Source of the DNA: Flavobacteriaceae bacterium
GTDB lineage: Bacteria > Bacteroidota > Bacteroidia > Flavobacteriales > Flavobacteriaceae
Reading direction: 5' to 3'
DNA: 64,000 nt
Assembly (NCBI GenBank): GCA_003443635.1
Contig: CP031964.1
Span: 1,582,321 to 1,646,320 of the forward strand
Shown: positions 17,586-25,935 of the stretch, piece after piece
Layout: each line of letters starts with the position of its first letter
Position numbering within the stretch: the first letter of the stretch is position 1
The notes under the pieces: generated by a model
Seen by the model: only the letters and a program-made list of their open reading frames with translations
What the model was told of the DNA's origin: nothing
The model's database searches: none
Program-made: the position numbers and the translations under genes

Positions 17586-18331
17586 ATAACTATAAAGCTC
17601 AAGTAAAAGATAACTTCAGATAATTGTTGAACTGCTCCAGCACAGTCGCCAGTTTGACCTCCTAACCACTTTTTGAATTTAGCTCCTAAATACACTTTTG
17701 ATAAATACATTGGTACAAGCGTTAAAAATAATAAAGGTGTTTTAAAAAATAATAAAGGCACAATTCCAAAAAGACCACTTATGATTACAATATTTAAACT
17801 AACATCTTTTGCAGCAGGTTTTGCTTTACTATCATTTGTATCTCTAACATAGGGGTGTGTATAGATTAACATAGTTGCTATAAATCTGCTTAAACTATGC
17901 CCAGAAATAATCGCTAAAGGAATATAATGAATAGGGATTTCTCGTAATGCAGAAAATTTTATAGCTAATAAAAGTCCTAATCCAATAACACCATAAGTTC
18001 CTAATGTGGAATCTTTCATGATAAGCAGAATTTTTTCTTTAGTCCATCCGCCCCCAAAGCCATCACAAACATCTGCAAATCCATCTTCATGAAAAGCACC
18101 AGTAGTATATACTGAAGTTACCATGCTTAATAAAATAGCAATTTCTAATGGTAAAATAAAAGAAGTTCCATAAAAAACTAATGCAGAGATGCTACCTACT
18201 ATTATTCCTACTAATGAAAAATAGCGTGCACTTTTTTTGAGATATGTAGGATCATGATTTACCCATTTTGGACAAGGAATCCTTGTAAAAAACATTAAGG
18301 CAGTAAAAAAAATATGAATCTCTTTTTTCAT
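17570..18331 (-). CDS. cobS: adenosylcobinamide-GDP ribazoletransferase (cobalamin synthase)
   Basis: An integral membrane enzyme that joins adenosylcobinamide-GDP and alpha-ribazole (phosphate) to form cobalamin (phosphate). It has 253 residues with several membrane helices. The family signature is clear: TRIPCPKWV near the start, then GAFHEDGFADVCDGFGGGWT with the metal-binding acidic residues, followed by IMKDSTLGTYGVIGL. It lies between cobT (11 bp) and cobC (overlapping). Confidence 0.94.
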   Translation of the reverse strand: MKKEIHIFFTALMFFTRIPCPKWVNHDPTYLKKSARYFSLVGIIVGSISALVFYGTSFILPLEIAILLSMVTSVYTTGAFHEDGFADVCDGFGGGWTKEKILLIMKDSTLGTYGVIGLGLLLAIKFSALREIPIHYIPLAIISGHSLSRFIATMLIYTHPYVRDTNDSKAKPAAKDVSLNIVIISGLFGIVPLLFFKTPLLFLTLVPMYLSKVYLGAKFKKWLGGQTGDCAGAVQQLSEVIFYLSFIVIWTFI

Positions 18332-18342
18332 CTAATAAATTA

Positions 18343-19386
18343 TTATTTTTCAGTTTCGGTACTTATTCCAGCGCTATCAAAACTAGCCATATTATTCAAG
18401 AAATTTACAGAAGCTTTTAATAAAGGCATTGCTAGTGCAGCTCCTGTTCCTTCGCCTAATCGTAAGCCTAATGATAATAAAGGTTTTACGTTTAAAAAAT
18501 CTAACATTTTTATATGCCCTTGCTCGTTAGAGGTATGTGCAAATACACAATACTCTAATATTTTGGGGTTTATAGCCTGGGCTGCCAATAATGCAGAAGT
18601 AACAATAAATCCATCTATAACAATTGTCATTTTTAACTCCGCAGCTTTTAATATAGCACCAATGAGCATTATAATTTCAAAACCACCAAATATAGCTAAT
18701 GCTTCTATTGGAGTTTTAGGAGTATATTGATTATAAACCTCAGAGAGAATATGTTGCTTTTTATGAATGCCTTCTGGATTAAGCCCAGTCCCAGAACCAA
18801 CGCACTCGTTTATTGGAATATTTGTAAAATAGCTCATAAGTAATGAAGCCGATGAGGTATTACCAATACCCATTTCACCAAAACCTAAAGTATTAACATT
18901 ATTATGATAAAGGTCAGATACAATGCTTCCTGATTTTTTTAATGCGAGCTCAATTTCAGCTTTGGTCATGGCAGGACTATCCTGATAGTTTTTAGTACCA
19001 AAACCAATTTTAGCATCTATAATATCTAAGCTCTCTTCGAATGTGTGATTTACTCCAGCATCAACAATTTTTAAATTAATATTATTGGTATCACTAAATA
19101 CATTAATTGCAGCACCTCCATCCACAAAATTGTATACCATTTGCGAAGTTACTTCTTGAGGAAATGGGTTAACTTCTCCTTTTAAAGCGATACCATGATC
19201 TCCTGCAAAGACAACAATGGTAGGGTTTGTAATTTTAGGGTTTTCGGTTTGTTGTATACATGCAATTTTAAAAGCTAGCTCCTCAAGAATTCCTAAAGCA
19301 CCAATAGGCTTTGTTTTTAAATCAATTTTATGCTGAACTTTTACTTCTAGATCTATATTTTTTGTAGAACTAATATTGTAATCCAT
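18343..19386 (-). CDS. cobT: nicotinate-nucleotide--dimethylbenzimidazole phosphoribosyltransferase
   Basis: Makes alpha-ribazole 5'-phosphate from nicotinate mononucleotide and a benzimidazole, activating the lower ligand of B12. It has 347 residues, the usual CobT length. Recognisable blocks are KPIGALGILEELA, VFAGDHGIALKGE, FGEMGIGNTSSAS, and the C-terminal LGLRLGEGTGAALAMPLL with the catalytic Glu. It follows cobU by 7 bp. No bluB (ligand synthesis) is in the window, so the base may be scavenged or made elsewhere. Confidence 0.95.
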   Translation of the reverse strand: MDYNISSTKNIDLEVKVQHKIDLKTKPIGALGILEELAFKIACIQQTENPKITNPTIVVFAGDHGIALKGEVNPFPQEVTSQMVYNFVDGGAAINVFSDTNNINLKIVDAGVNHTFEESLDIIDAKIGFGTKNYQDSPAMTKAEIELALKKSGSIVSDLYHNNVNTLGFGEMGIGNTSSASLLMSYFTNIPINECVGSGTGLNPEGIHKKQHILSEVYNQYTPKTPIEALAIFGGFEIIMLIGAILKAAELKMTIVIDGFIVTSALLAAQAINPKILEYCVFAHTSNEQGHIKMLDFLNVKPLLSLGLRLGEGTGAALAMPLLKASVNFLNNMASFDSAGISTETEK

Positions 19387-19393
19387 TTTGCTT

Positions 19394-19897
19394 TTATTTA
19401 AGAGTTACTGGTATTCCTGAAACCATTAATGTTGCTTTATCTGCATGCTTAGCAATATGTTGATTCATCCAGCCTTGAAGTTCGGTAAATTTTCTACCTA
19501 CCTCAGTTTGTGCATGCACTCCCATTCCTATTTCATTAGAAATAATAATAATTGTAGCATTAATGTTTAATAATTTATCAAACTCTTTTTTAGCTAATTC
19601 TAAACATTTTTGGATATCGTTTTTGGTATCAACATAATAATTGGTGAGCCATAAAGTAACACAATCTATAATTACGACATCATTGTTAGAGATAACTTGA
19701 GAGATGTTTTTCTCTTCTTCTACCGTAGTCCAACGCTCATCTCTATCTGCTTTGTGCCTATCAATTCTTTTTTTATGATCATATCCCCAATTGCGAGATG
19801 TCGCAACATATTTTGGAGAATTTGAAAAAGATAGCGCTAATGCTTGTGCATAACTACTTTTACCAGAACGTTCACCACCAGTTATATAATGAATCAT
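19394..19897 (-). CDS. cobU: adenosylcobinamide kinase / adenosylcobinamide-phosphate guanylyltransferase
   Basis: A bifunctional 167-residue enzyme that phosphorylates adenosylcobinamide and transfers GMP to it. P-loop GGERSGKS is at residues 7-14, and the guanylylated His48 lies in RHKADRDERW; VIIDCVTLWLTN is the conserved Walker B-like strand. It is the first gene of the cobU-cobT-cobS-cobC operon and is transcribed away from the riboswitch-btuB unit. No B12 riboswitch was seen on its own strand. Confidence 0.95.
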   Translation of the reverse strand: MIHYITGGERSGKSSYAQALALSFSNSPKYVATSRNWGYDHKKRIDRHKADRDERWTTVEEEKNISQVISNNDVVIIDCVTLWLTNYYVDTKNDIQKCLELAKKEFDKLLNINATIIIISNEIGMGVHAQTEVGRKFTELQGWMNQHIAKHADKATLMVSGIPVTLK

Positions 19898-19987
19898 AGA
19901 ATGTGTTTTTCGTAATTTATAGATGCAAATATTATACTTTTTTGAATTAATAATAAAAATAATAAGTTTTGATTGTAAAATTGATAG

Positions 19988-19995
19988 TATATTTG
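19988..19995 (+). promoter_or_regulatory. -7 element of the riboswitch-btuB transcript
   Basis: TATATTTG matches the Bacteroidota -7 consensus exactly. A TTTTG at 19967-19971 may be the -33 element, though the 16-bp spacing is short. The predicted start near 20000 places the whole riboswitch in the leader. Confidence 0.65.
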
Positions 19996-20004
19996 CAGCG
20001 AATT

Positions 20005-20190
20005 TTGGTTTTTAGCTTTTTTTTAAAAAGTTAAAATTAAAAGGGAATCTGGTTAAAATCCAGAACTGTTCCCGCAACTGTAATCTTAGTCCGCTTTGGT
20101 GGATGCTTATTATTAACTTCAATGTCACTGGAATTTATTCTGGGAAGACTGATAATAAGACGAAAGTCAGGAGACCTGCCATTTTCAACA
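20005..20190 (+). ncRNA. cobalamin riboswitch
   Basis: The leader of the btuB-like gene contains the conserved parts of a cobalamin riboswitch in order: AAGGGAATCTGGTTAAAATC (20041-20060), CCAGAACTGTTCCCGCAACT just after, a variable peripheral arm at about 20090-20160, and the B12 box AGTCAGGAGACCTGCC at 20165-20180. The aptamer binds adenosylcobalamin or a related cobamide and is expected to switch btuB off when B12 is plentiful. Outer boundaries are approximate. Confidence 0.95.
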
Positions 20191-20201
20191 AAAAATAAGT
20201 C

Positions 20202-20244
20202 AAACTTTCGGGATAAAAGTTTACGTATAAGAAATTATACTTTT
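20202..20244 (+). promoter_or_regulatory. probable expression platform of the riboswitch
   Basis: Two small hairpins follow the B12 box: AAACTTT / AAAGTTT (20202-20208 with 20216-20222) and GTATAA-GAAA-TTATAC (20225-20240), the second followed by TTTT. The last could be a weak terminator, or the pair could occlude the ribosome site before ATG 20268. The first right arm (20216-20222) ends only 3 nt before the second hairpin. Whether control is transcriptional or translational cannot be settled by eye. Confidence 0.45.
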
Positions 20245-20267
20245 CTCGATTTAATTTTTTCATTAAA

Positions 20268-22142
20268 ATGAACAAAAAAACAAATGTGTTATTAGCATTA
20301 GGTATGCTATTATCAATTTTCGCTTCTGCACAAGAAGTAGAAAAAACAAAAGTTGAAGAGTTAGAAGAAGTTGTATTAACAGATTCTCGTTTTGAATTAA
20401 AACGAGAAAATTCAGGAAAAACTGTTATTAAAATTTCTAAAGCAGAAATTGAACGTAATCAAGGACGTACAATTGCAGAATTAATAAATACCAAATCTGG
20501 TATAGAAATTAATGGGAGTAGAAGTAATGCAGGACAAAATTTAGGTGTGTTTGTACGTGGGGGAAGAAATCGCCAAGTACTTGTAATTATTGATGGCGTT
20601 CAAGTATCTGACCCATCTCAAATTAATGGAGAATATGATTTGCGTTTATTGCCTTTAGGTAATATAGAATCTATCGAAATCATAAAAGGCGCTGCAAGTA
20701 CACTTTATGGTAGTGGAGCTGCTGCTGCAGTAATTAGTATAACAACTAGTAAGGCAGGAAAAGATGCTATTAACGCTACAGTGACATCGAGTATTGGAAC
20801 AAATCAATCTCAAGATGATCAAGGTTTTGATATTGCAGATTTCACTAATGGTGTCAATATTAATGGTACAGCAAATAAGTTTAATTATCGTTTAGCATTT
20901 AATCAGACATTTTCTGATGGTATTTCTGCTGCTATTGCAGATAATGGAGAACGAGATGCATTTTCAAGATATGGATTAGATTTAAATTTAGGGTATAAAG
21001 TTACTGATGCCTTTTCAGTAAATATTTTTGGAAATATTACAGATATCAATTCTGATTTTGATGGAGGTGCATTTTTTGATGCAGAAGACAATGAATTTAA
21101 TAGTGATCAACAACGAATTGGTTTAACTTCAAAATATGAATATGCTAACGGAAGTGTTAACTTAAGTGCGTCATATAGTAATTTTGAAAGAGAGTTTATC
21201 TCAGACTTTCCTTTTTCTGCAGATGGAGAAAACTTTATTTTAGATGTGTATAACAAGTATAATTTTAGTAATACATTTTATACAATAGTAGGCCTTAATA
21301 TTATTGATAACCAAGTTACTTTTGATGAAGATGTCGATTTTAATATTGTAGATCCTTACGTAAATGCTGTGTATGTATCTGATTTTGGGCTGAATATTAA
21401 TGCTGGAGCTAGATTAAATAACCATAGTGAATATGGATCTAACTTTACATATAATATTAATCCATCTTTCGTTTTTAAATTTAATGATAATGATTATTTA
21501 AAACTATTTGGATCTTATAGTACGTCATTTATTACACCATCATTAACACAATTATTTGGGAATTTCGGACCTAATCCAGATTTAGATCCAGAAGAAGATT
21601 TAACTATTGAAGGAGGAGCAGAGGTAAAACTTGGAAATAAGTTTAGAGCTTCTGCTTTGTATTTTGATCGTGAAGAAGATGATGTAATCTTGTTTGATTT
21701 CGCTACAGGGTATTTTAATGCACAAGAAGAAGTTAATACTACTGGTGTTGAATTAGAAGTAACTTATAATCCAATAAAAAAAATAGCAATTACTGCCAAC
21801 TATACCTATATCGATAATGAAGATGATGCTGGAATTTTAATCCCAGAAAATAAGGTTAATTTAGGAGTAGGTTATAGTTTTACGAAAAGAACCAACGCTT
21901 CAATTTCTTATCAGTTTACAGATGAAAGAACTGCTAATGACTTTAGCACATTTCCAGCAACACCAGTAACTTTAGATAGTTTTTCTATTGTCAACTTAAA
22001 CTTTAGTCATACTTTAAAAAATGAAATTGTCACTTTCTTTGCAGGTATAGAAAATTTATTTAATGAAGATTATCAAGATGTATTTGGATTTACCACCAGA
22101 GGATTTAATACAAATATTGGTATTAGATTAAATTTATTATAA
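20268..22142 (+). CDS. btuB: TonB-dependent cobalamin receptor (BtuB-like)
   Basis: An outer-membrane receptor of 624 residues. The signal peptide (1-21, ending ASA-Q) is followed by a TonB-box region (KVEELEEVVLTDSRFEL), the plug domain (about 45-170, with VFVRGGRNRQVLVIIDGVQV and IESIEIIKGAASTLYGSGAA), and a 22-strand-type barrel ending in NTNIGIRLNLL. The size is that of BtuB, much smaller than SusC-type receptors. The cobalamin riboswitch in its leader is strong evidence for B12 or cobinamide as cargo. A hairpin terminator follows. Confidence 0.93.
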   Translation: MNKKTNVLLALGMLLSIFASAQEVEKTKVEELEEVVLTDSRFELKRENSGKTVIKISKAEIERNQGRTIAELINTKSGIEINGSRSNAGQNLGVFVRGGRNRQVLVIIDGVQVSDPSQINGEYDLRLLPLGNIESIEIIKGAASTLYGSGAAAAVISITTSKAGKDAINATVTSSIGTNQSQDDQGFDIADFTNGVNINGTANKFNYRLAFNQTFSDGISAAIADNGERDAFSRYGLDLNLGYKVTDAFSVNIFGNITDINSDFDGGAFFDAEDNEFNSDQQRIGLTSKYEYANGSVNLSASYSNFEREFISDFPFSADGENFILDVYNKYNFSNTFYTIVGLNIIDNQVTFDEDVDFNIVDPYVNAVYVSDFGLNINAGARLNNHSEYGSNFTYNINPSFVFKFNDNDYLKLFGSYSTSFITPSLTQLFGNFGPNPDLDPEEDLTIEGGAEVKLGNKFRASALYFDREEDDVILFDFATGYFNAQEEVNTTGVELEVTYNPIKKIAITANYTYIDNEDDAGILIPENKVNLGVGYSFTKRTNASISYQFTDERTANDFSTFPATPVTLDSFSIVNLNFSHTLKNEIVTFFAGIENLFNEDYQDVFGFTTRGFNTNIGIRLNLL

Positions 22143-22168
22143 ATCATAAAAGCAAGGGAGAATTAGTC

Positions 22169-22199
22169 AAAAAAAGCCATTTACTGAATGGCTTTTTTT
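22169..22199. terminator. bidirectional terminator after btuB
   Basis: Stem AAAAAAAGCCATT / AATGGCTTTTTTT with a 5-nt loop. It lies between btuB and the convergent second PP-loop gene; its last bases overlap the stop codon of the latter. Confidence 0.88.
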
Positions 22200-22917
22200 A
22201 TGGCATTAAATCACAATACCAAAATCCAGATTTTTCATTCCCACATACAGAATTATCATCAGTTTTTGGAGTGTTATATTCACGATATACTTTTTCTCCG
22301 ATAGTAAAGTTAATAGAGTGTTTAAAAATAGGTCCATCAAAACAAAATGTATGAAACTCGCCATTTTCACCACATGAATCAACATTATCTGGTAATTCGT
22401 CTATAAAATTTTCATCTATAATTTTGCCAACAAAATCTTCTCCAAAATATTTAGCATTAGCACAAACGATAATAGTTTTAAAATCTAAATCTAAAAATTC
22501 TTTTATTAAAGATTTGGTGTCTTTTTTCCAAAGTGGAAAAATGGTTTTTAAATTTTGCTTAGCTAGTTGGCTTTCGCGATACATTTTTAAATCTTCTAAA
22601 AAGATGTCACCAAACGCGCTATGTGTAAACCCTTTATTTTTTAAACTGTTAACTGTTTCTAACATTTTTTGTTCGTAAACTTCCATAGTGGGTTGTTCAG
22701 GCAGTTCAATAATATTTGCAGGAATATCTAAAGCTTTGGTTTGAGCAAAGAGCAATTCTTTTCTCAATCCATGCATACTTACGCGATTGTAATGACTATT
22801 TACAGTTGTAATTAACTCTTCAACAGAATAACGTTCATCCTGTAATAAATAATGTAAAGCTAAGGCAGAATCTTTGCCAGAACTCCAATTAAAATAAGTT
22901 TTATTAACCTTAGACAT
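22198..22917 (-). CDS. PP-loop ATPase, Dph6-like (second copy)
   Basis: A 239-residue relative of the protein at 16376-17023. It shares the loop SSGKDS (residues 12-17; Gly replaced by Ser at the second position), FGDI (102-105), the FPLW block and CGENGEFHT (182-190). It differs by an extra C-terminal tail of about 25 residues with two cysteines (Cys225, Cys235). Likely activity is ATP-dependent adenylation of a carboxylate, by analogy with Dph6; the true substrate is unknown. It sits directly behind btuB on the other strand. The start overlaps the stop of the upstream thioesterase gene by one base, so they share a transcript. Confidence 0.78.
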   Translation of the reverse strand: MSKVNKTYFNWSSGKDSALALHYLLQDERYSVEELITTVNSHYNRVSMHGLRKELLFAQTKALDIPANIIELPEQPTMEVYEQKMLETVNSLKNKGFTHSAFGDIFLEDLKMYRESQLAKQNLKTIFPLWKKDTKSLIKEFLDLDFKTIIVCANAKYFGEDFVGKIIDENFIDELPDNVDSCGENGEFHTFCFDGPIFKHSINFTIGEKVYREYNTPKTDDNSVCGNEKSGFWYCDLMP

Positions 22918-23306
22918 TAATTAATAGCAATTGGATTTCGTTCTTTATTTATAGCAACAAATGTAAATTCTCCACTAATAGCTTTTTCTCTTGAGGATGA
23001 ATACATTTCTTCAATAAATACATCTACTCTTATTTTAAGGCTTTTAGTGCCTAAATATGTTACTTTGCCTATAAGTTCTATAATTGTTCCGTGAGGAATA
23101 GGTTTCTTAAAGTCAATTTTATCACTACTCACCGTTACCATTCGTTGACGGCTATAACGCGTAGCAGTTATAAATGCTACTTCATCCATAAGTTGCATCG
23201 CTGTACCTCCAAACAAAGTATCATAATGATTTGTAGTATTAGGAAAAACGGCTTTAAAGATTCTTGTTTCAGAATTCTTAACACGTTCTGTATGTAAATT
23301 GCTCAT
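22917..23306 (-). CDS. acyl-CoA thioesterase, YciA-type hotdog protein
   Basis: A single hotdog domain of 129 residues. The active-site helix is FGGTAMQLMDEVAFITATRY, followed by VTVSSDKIDFKKPIPHGTII and LGTKSLKIRVDVFIEEM, as in short cytoplasmic acyl-CoA thioesterases. Its stop overlaps the ATG of the second PP-loop ATPase (TAATG). No functional link between the two is obvious. Confidence 0.85.
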   Translation of the reverse strand: MSNLHTERVKNSETRIFKAVFPNTTNHYDTLFGGTAMQLMDEVAFITATRYSRQRMVTVSSDKIDFKKPIPHGTIIELIGKVTYLGTKSLKIRVDVFIEEMYSSSREKAISGEFTFVAINKERNPIAIN

Positions 23307-23362
23307 AAATTTAGTGCTTATTCTATAGCTTCAAATTTACGATAATTGATTTCTTTTATAGT

Positions 23363-24799
23363 TTATTCTATAGAAATATACATATTATCTTTTAATGGTG
23401 TTTCCATATTAGAACTTGCTATAATTTTATTAAATGTTACTTGAGGTTCTGTAGATTCTATAGATGTTGATATAGATACTTGTTGTAATGCTCTTGCTAG
23501 TAAAGGCTCGTTTATATCCCCTAAAACACCATAGTTTGCTAAATCTTCATCTAAAAAAATATTTGGAATTAAGCCATCTGTATATTCAAAAAAACCATCT
23601 GCATTTGCATTTCTCCCTAAAAGAGGCTGAATTGCCCATGTATGATTTCTATTTGGAAAACTCCCACAACCTGAACCTCCTATAAAATTACATTCCGGAA
23701 CATCTAATAATGTTGTAGAAAATTCATTTTTACCAGTGGTAAATCCACCTATATGTATGACATCTATATAAGGAGTAAGACTATTAATTACCAATTCACT
23801 AGCAGAAGCTGTGTTTTGTTGTGCTAATATAAATACGCGATTTAAATTTAAACTATTAATTGCTGCTCCACTTGATAAATTATCTACAAAATTTCGATTA
23901 AGTACTTCTTCAGAAAGTTGCGCTTGAATTTTGTCATTCCAAACTCCTCTAAATAATAATTGTCCTGTAAATTGCCCAGTAATCATACTAGATAAATGTA
24001 TAGCTGATTGTACACTACCTCCAGGATTATAACGCAAATCTAAAACCAAATCCTCAATTCCATCTGCCAAAAACTGTCCAAACGCATTATTCAATTCTGT
24101 GTCAAACTCGTCAGTAAAACGATTGTACATTAAATACCCTACTTTACGAGTTCCAGTATCAATTGTATTAGCAATAAATACTGGGTTTTCGGTATAAACC
24201 TCTTTAGTAAGTGTTACTTCTCGACTCGTATCAATAAGATCATTATTAGATATTTCTAAAATATTTAAAGTATATGTATCAGAACCAGTAAACAAAAGTT
24301 CTCTAAAATTACTTTCTGTAAGTTGTATTCCGTTAACTTCTGTAAAGATATCTCCTCGTTGAATATCTTGAGTAGATGCATTAGAATTTGGTAATACAAG
24401 CCTAACAATACCAAATACGTCAGAGCTTCCATTTATTGTTCCTAAACCAAATTCAAGACCATTGGTAAGTGTTGTTCCTTCTAAAGAATTAAAAAGTGCG
24501 TTAAAATCATCTACAATAAAGCTAAAACGATCTTCGCTAAATAATAAATTATTAAATAACTCATTTGGATTAGTAAAAGATTCTAAATACTCAGAGAACT
24601 CTTCATTAGAAGAAAAACGATTATCTGCCAAATCAGGTACACTCCCTTGCCAAAAATACCATTGATTCATTGCTGTCCAGATAAACTCATTTATTTCTGA
24701 TGTGGCTATAGGATTATCATCAATATCATCATCACTAAAACAACTTGTAATTAAATTAAATGAGAGAATAAATAGAAGTAGGTATTTAAAACGTTTCAT
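23363..24799 (-). CDS. S41 family peptidase, lipoprotein
   Basis: A 478-residue surface or periplasmic protein with lipobox (NLITSC, Cys20) followed by an Asp-rich linker. An N-terminal helical domain (FIWTAMNQWYFWQGSVPDLA), a PDZ-like region around residues 130-185, and the S41 core follow. The core has LVLDLRYNPGGSVQSAIHLS and NTASASELVINSLTPY, with the catalytic Ser in SASE. It resembles the S41 lipoproteins common in Flavobacteriia. The substrate is unknown. It is a single-gene unit, divergent from the ECF sigma gene. Confidence 0.87.
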   Translation of the reverse strand: MKRFKYLLLFILSFNLITSCFSDDDIDDNPIATSEINEFIWTAMNQWYFWQGSVPDLADNRFSSNEEFSEYLESFTNPNELFNNLLFSEDRFSFIVDDFNALFNSLEGTTLTNGLEFGLGTINGSSDVFGIVRLVLPNSNASTQDIQRGDIFTEVNGIQLTESNFRELLFTGSDTYTLNILEISNNDLIDTSREVTLTKEVYTENPVFIANTIDTGTRKVGYLMYNRFTDEFDTELNNAFGQFLADGIEDLVLDLRYNPGGSVQSAIHLSSMITGQFTGQLLFRGVWNDKIQAQLSEEVLNRNFVDNLSSGAAINSLNLNRVFILAQQNTASASELVINSLTPYIDVIHIGGFTTGKNEFSTTLLDVPECNFIGGSGCGSFPNRNHTWAIQPLLGRNANADGFFEYTDGLIPNIFLDEDLANYGVLGDINEPLLARALQQVSISTSIESTEPQVTFNKIIASSNMETPLKDNMYISIE

Positions 24800-24929
24800 A
24801 GCAATTGTTTTTATTTATAAACTCTAAATTTACTTAGATTATTTTATTTTAAAAGTTTTTGTGTAACAAAATTAAATATGGGTCGTCGTAATAACAAATA
24901 GCAATAAAAAGCTATAAACTAACCAAAAA

Positions 24930-25439
24930 ATGACACAGGCAGATTTTTTAAGTATAGTAATGCCTTTTAAAGATAAAATGTTTCGTTTGGCAAAACGATT
25001 ACTGGTTTCTCGAGAAGAAGCAGAAGATGCCACACAAGAAATATTATTGAAATTGTGGAAGAATAATAGTCAAATAAGTAATTATAAAAATGTAGAAGCA
25101 TTTTCTATGACAATGACTAAGAATTTTTGTTTAGATAAATTAAAATCAAAGCATGCACAGAATTTAAAAATTGTACATAGCAATTATCAGGATAAAAATA
25201 TATCATTACAAAAGGAAGTAGAATTAAGAGATAGTATAGATTGGGTAGCGAGAATTGTTGAAGGATTACCAGAACAACAAAAAATAATTTTACAATTAAG
25301 AGATGTAGAACAATATGATTTTAAAGAAATGTCTAAAATGTTGGACATGAATGAAACAGCAATTAGAGTTGCTTTATCAAGAGCAAGAAAAACAATAAGA
25401 GAAGAATTAACTAAAACCCACAATTATGGTGTTAGATAA
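24930..25439 (+). CDS. ECF RNA polymerase sigma factor
   Basis: A 169-residue sigma-70 family factor. Region 2 covers about residues 10-75 (KRLLVSREEAEDATQEILLKLWKNN) and region 4 about 110-160 (LPEQQKIILQLRDVEQYDFK, then MLDMNETAIRVALSRARKTI). It redirects RNA polymerase to a small set of promoters in response to an envelope signal. The next gene overlaps its 3' end by 14 bp and encodes a one-TM protein that is a candidate anti-sigma factor. Confidence 0.93.
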   Translation: MTQADFLSIVMPFKDKMFRLAKRLLVSREEAEDATQEILLKLWKNNSQISNYKNVEAFSMTMTKNFCLDKLKSKHAQNLKIVHSNYQDKNISLQKEVELRDSIDWVARIVEGLPEQQKIILQLRDVEQYDFKEMSKMLDMNETAIRVALSRARKTIREELTKTHNYGVR

Positions 25440-25926
25440 TATAGAACAATTAATAGAAAAGTACGACAACGGAGAAACTACTTTACAAGAAGAGCAACAG
25501 TTAAAACACTATTTTTCGCAAGAAGAAACTGTAATGCCACATTTGGAAGTATATAAACCAATGTTTGCTTATTTTTTGGACACCCATAAAGAACAGTTTA
25601 CGAAAGACGTTCCATTAAAACCTAGAAAAACCAAAGCGTTGTATAAATGGATTTCTGTAGCAGCAGTAGCAGTTCTTATGTTTGGGGCTTATAATCAGAT
25701 CTATAACCCACCAATTATAGATGATTTTTCTTCATTGACACAAGAAGAACAAGAAACTTATACTAATGCAGTAAAAGTTTTTAGTTTAATGTCATCAAAG
25801 TTTGATAAAGGCACAGAAAGTATGAATGCTTTAGCTTCTAATTTCACTAAAGGTGCTAATAACTTGACATATGTCAATGAATTTTCAGAAACAACAAATA
25901 AATTTTTAAAAACAACAAGTAATTAA
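25426..25926 (+). CDS. single-TM protein, candidate anti-sigma factor
   Basis: A 166-residue protein. An acidic cytoplasmic helical region (IEQLIEKYDNGETTLQEEQQ) is followed by a Lys-rich segment, one membrane helix (about residues 74-92, YKWISVAAVAVLMFGAY) and a periplasmic tail. This layout and the 14-bp overlap with the ECF sigma gene suggest an anti-sigma factor, although I see no zinc-binding motif. Its N-terminal helices resemble those of short Bacteroidota anti-sigma proteins that precede DUF4252 genes. Confidence 0.65.
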   Translation: MVLDNIEQLIEKYDNGETTLQEEQQLKHYFSQEETVMPHLEVYKPMFAYFLDTHKEQFTKDVPLKPRKTKALYKWISVAAVAVLMFGAYNQIYNPPIIDDFSSLTQEEQETYTNAVKVFSLMSSKFDKGTESMNALASNFTKGANNLTYVNEFSETTNKFLKTTSN

Positions 25927-25935
25927 AATAAAATC

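Noticed and set aside
19898..19987. Possible second B12 riboswitch for the cobU operon
   Set aside because: No B12 box or aptamer core was found on the minus strand in this short interval.
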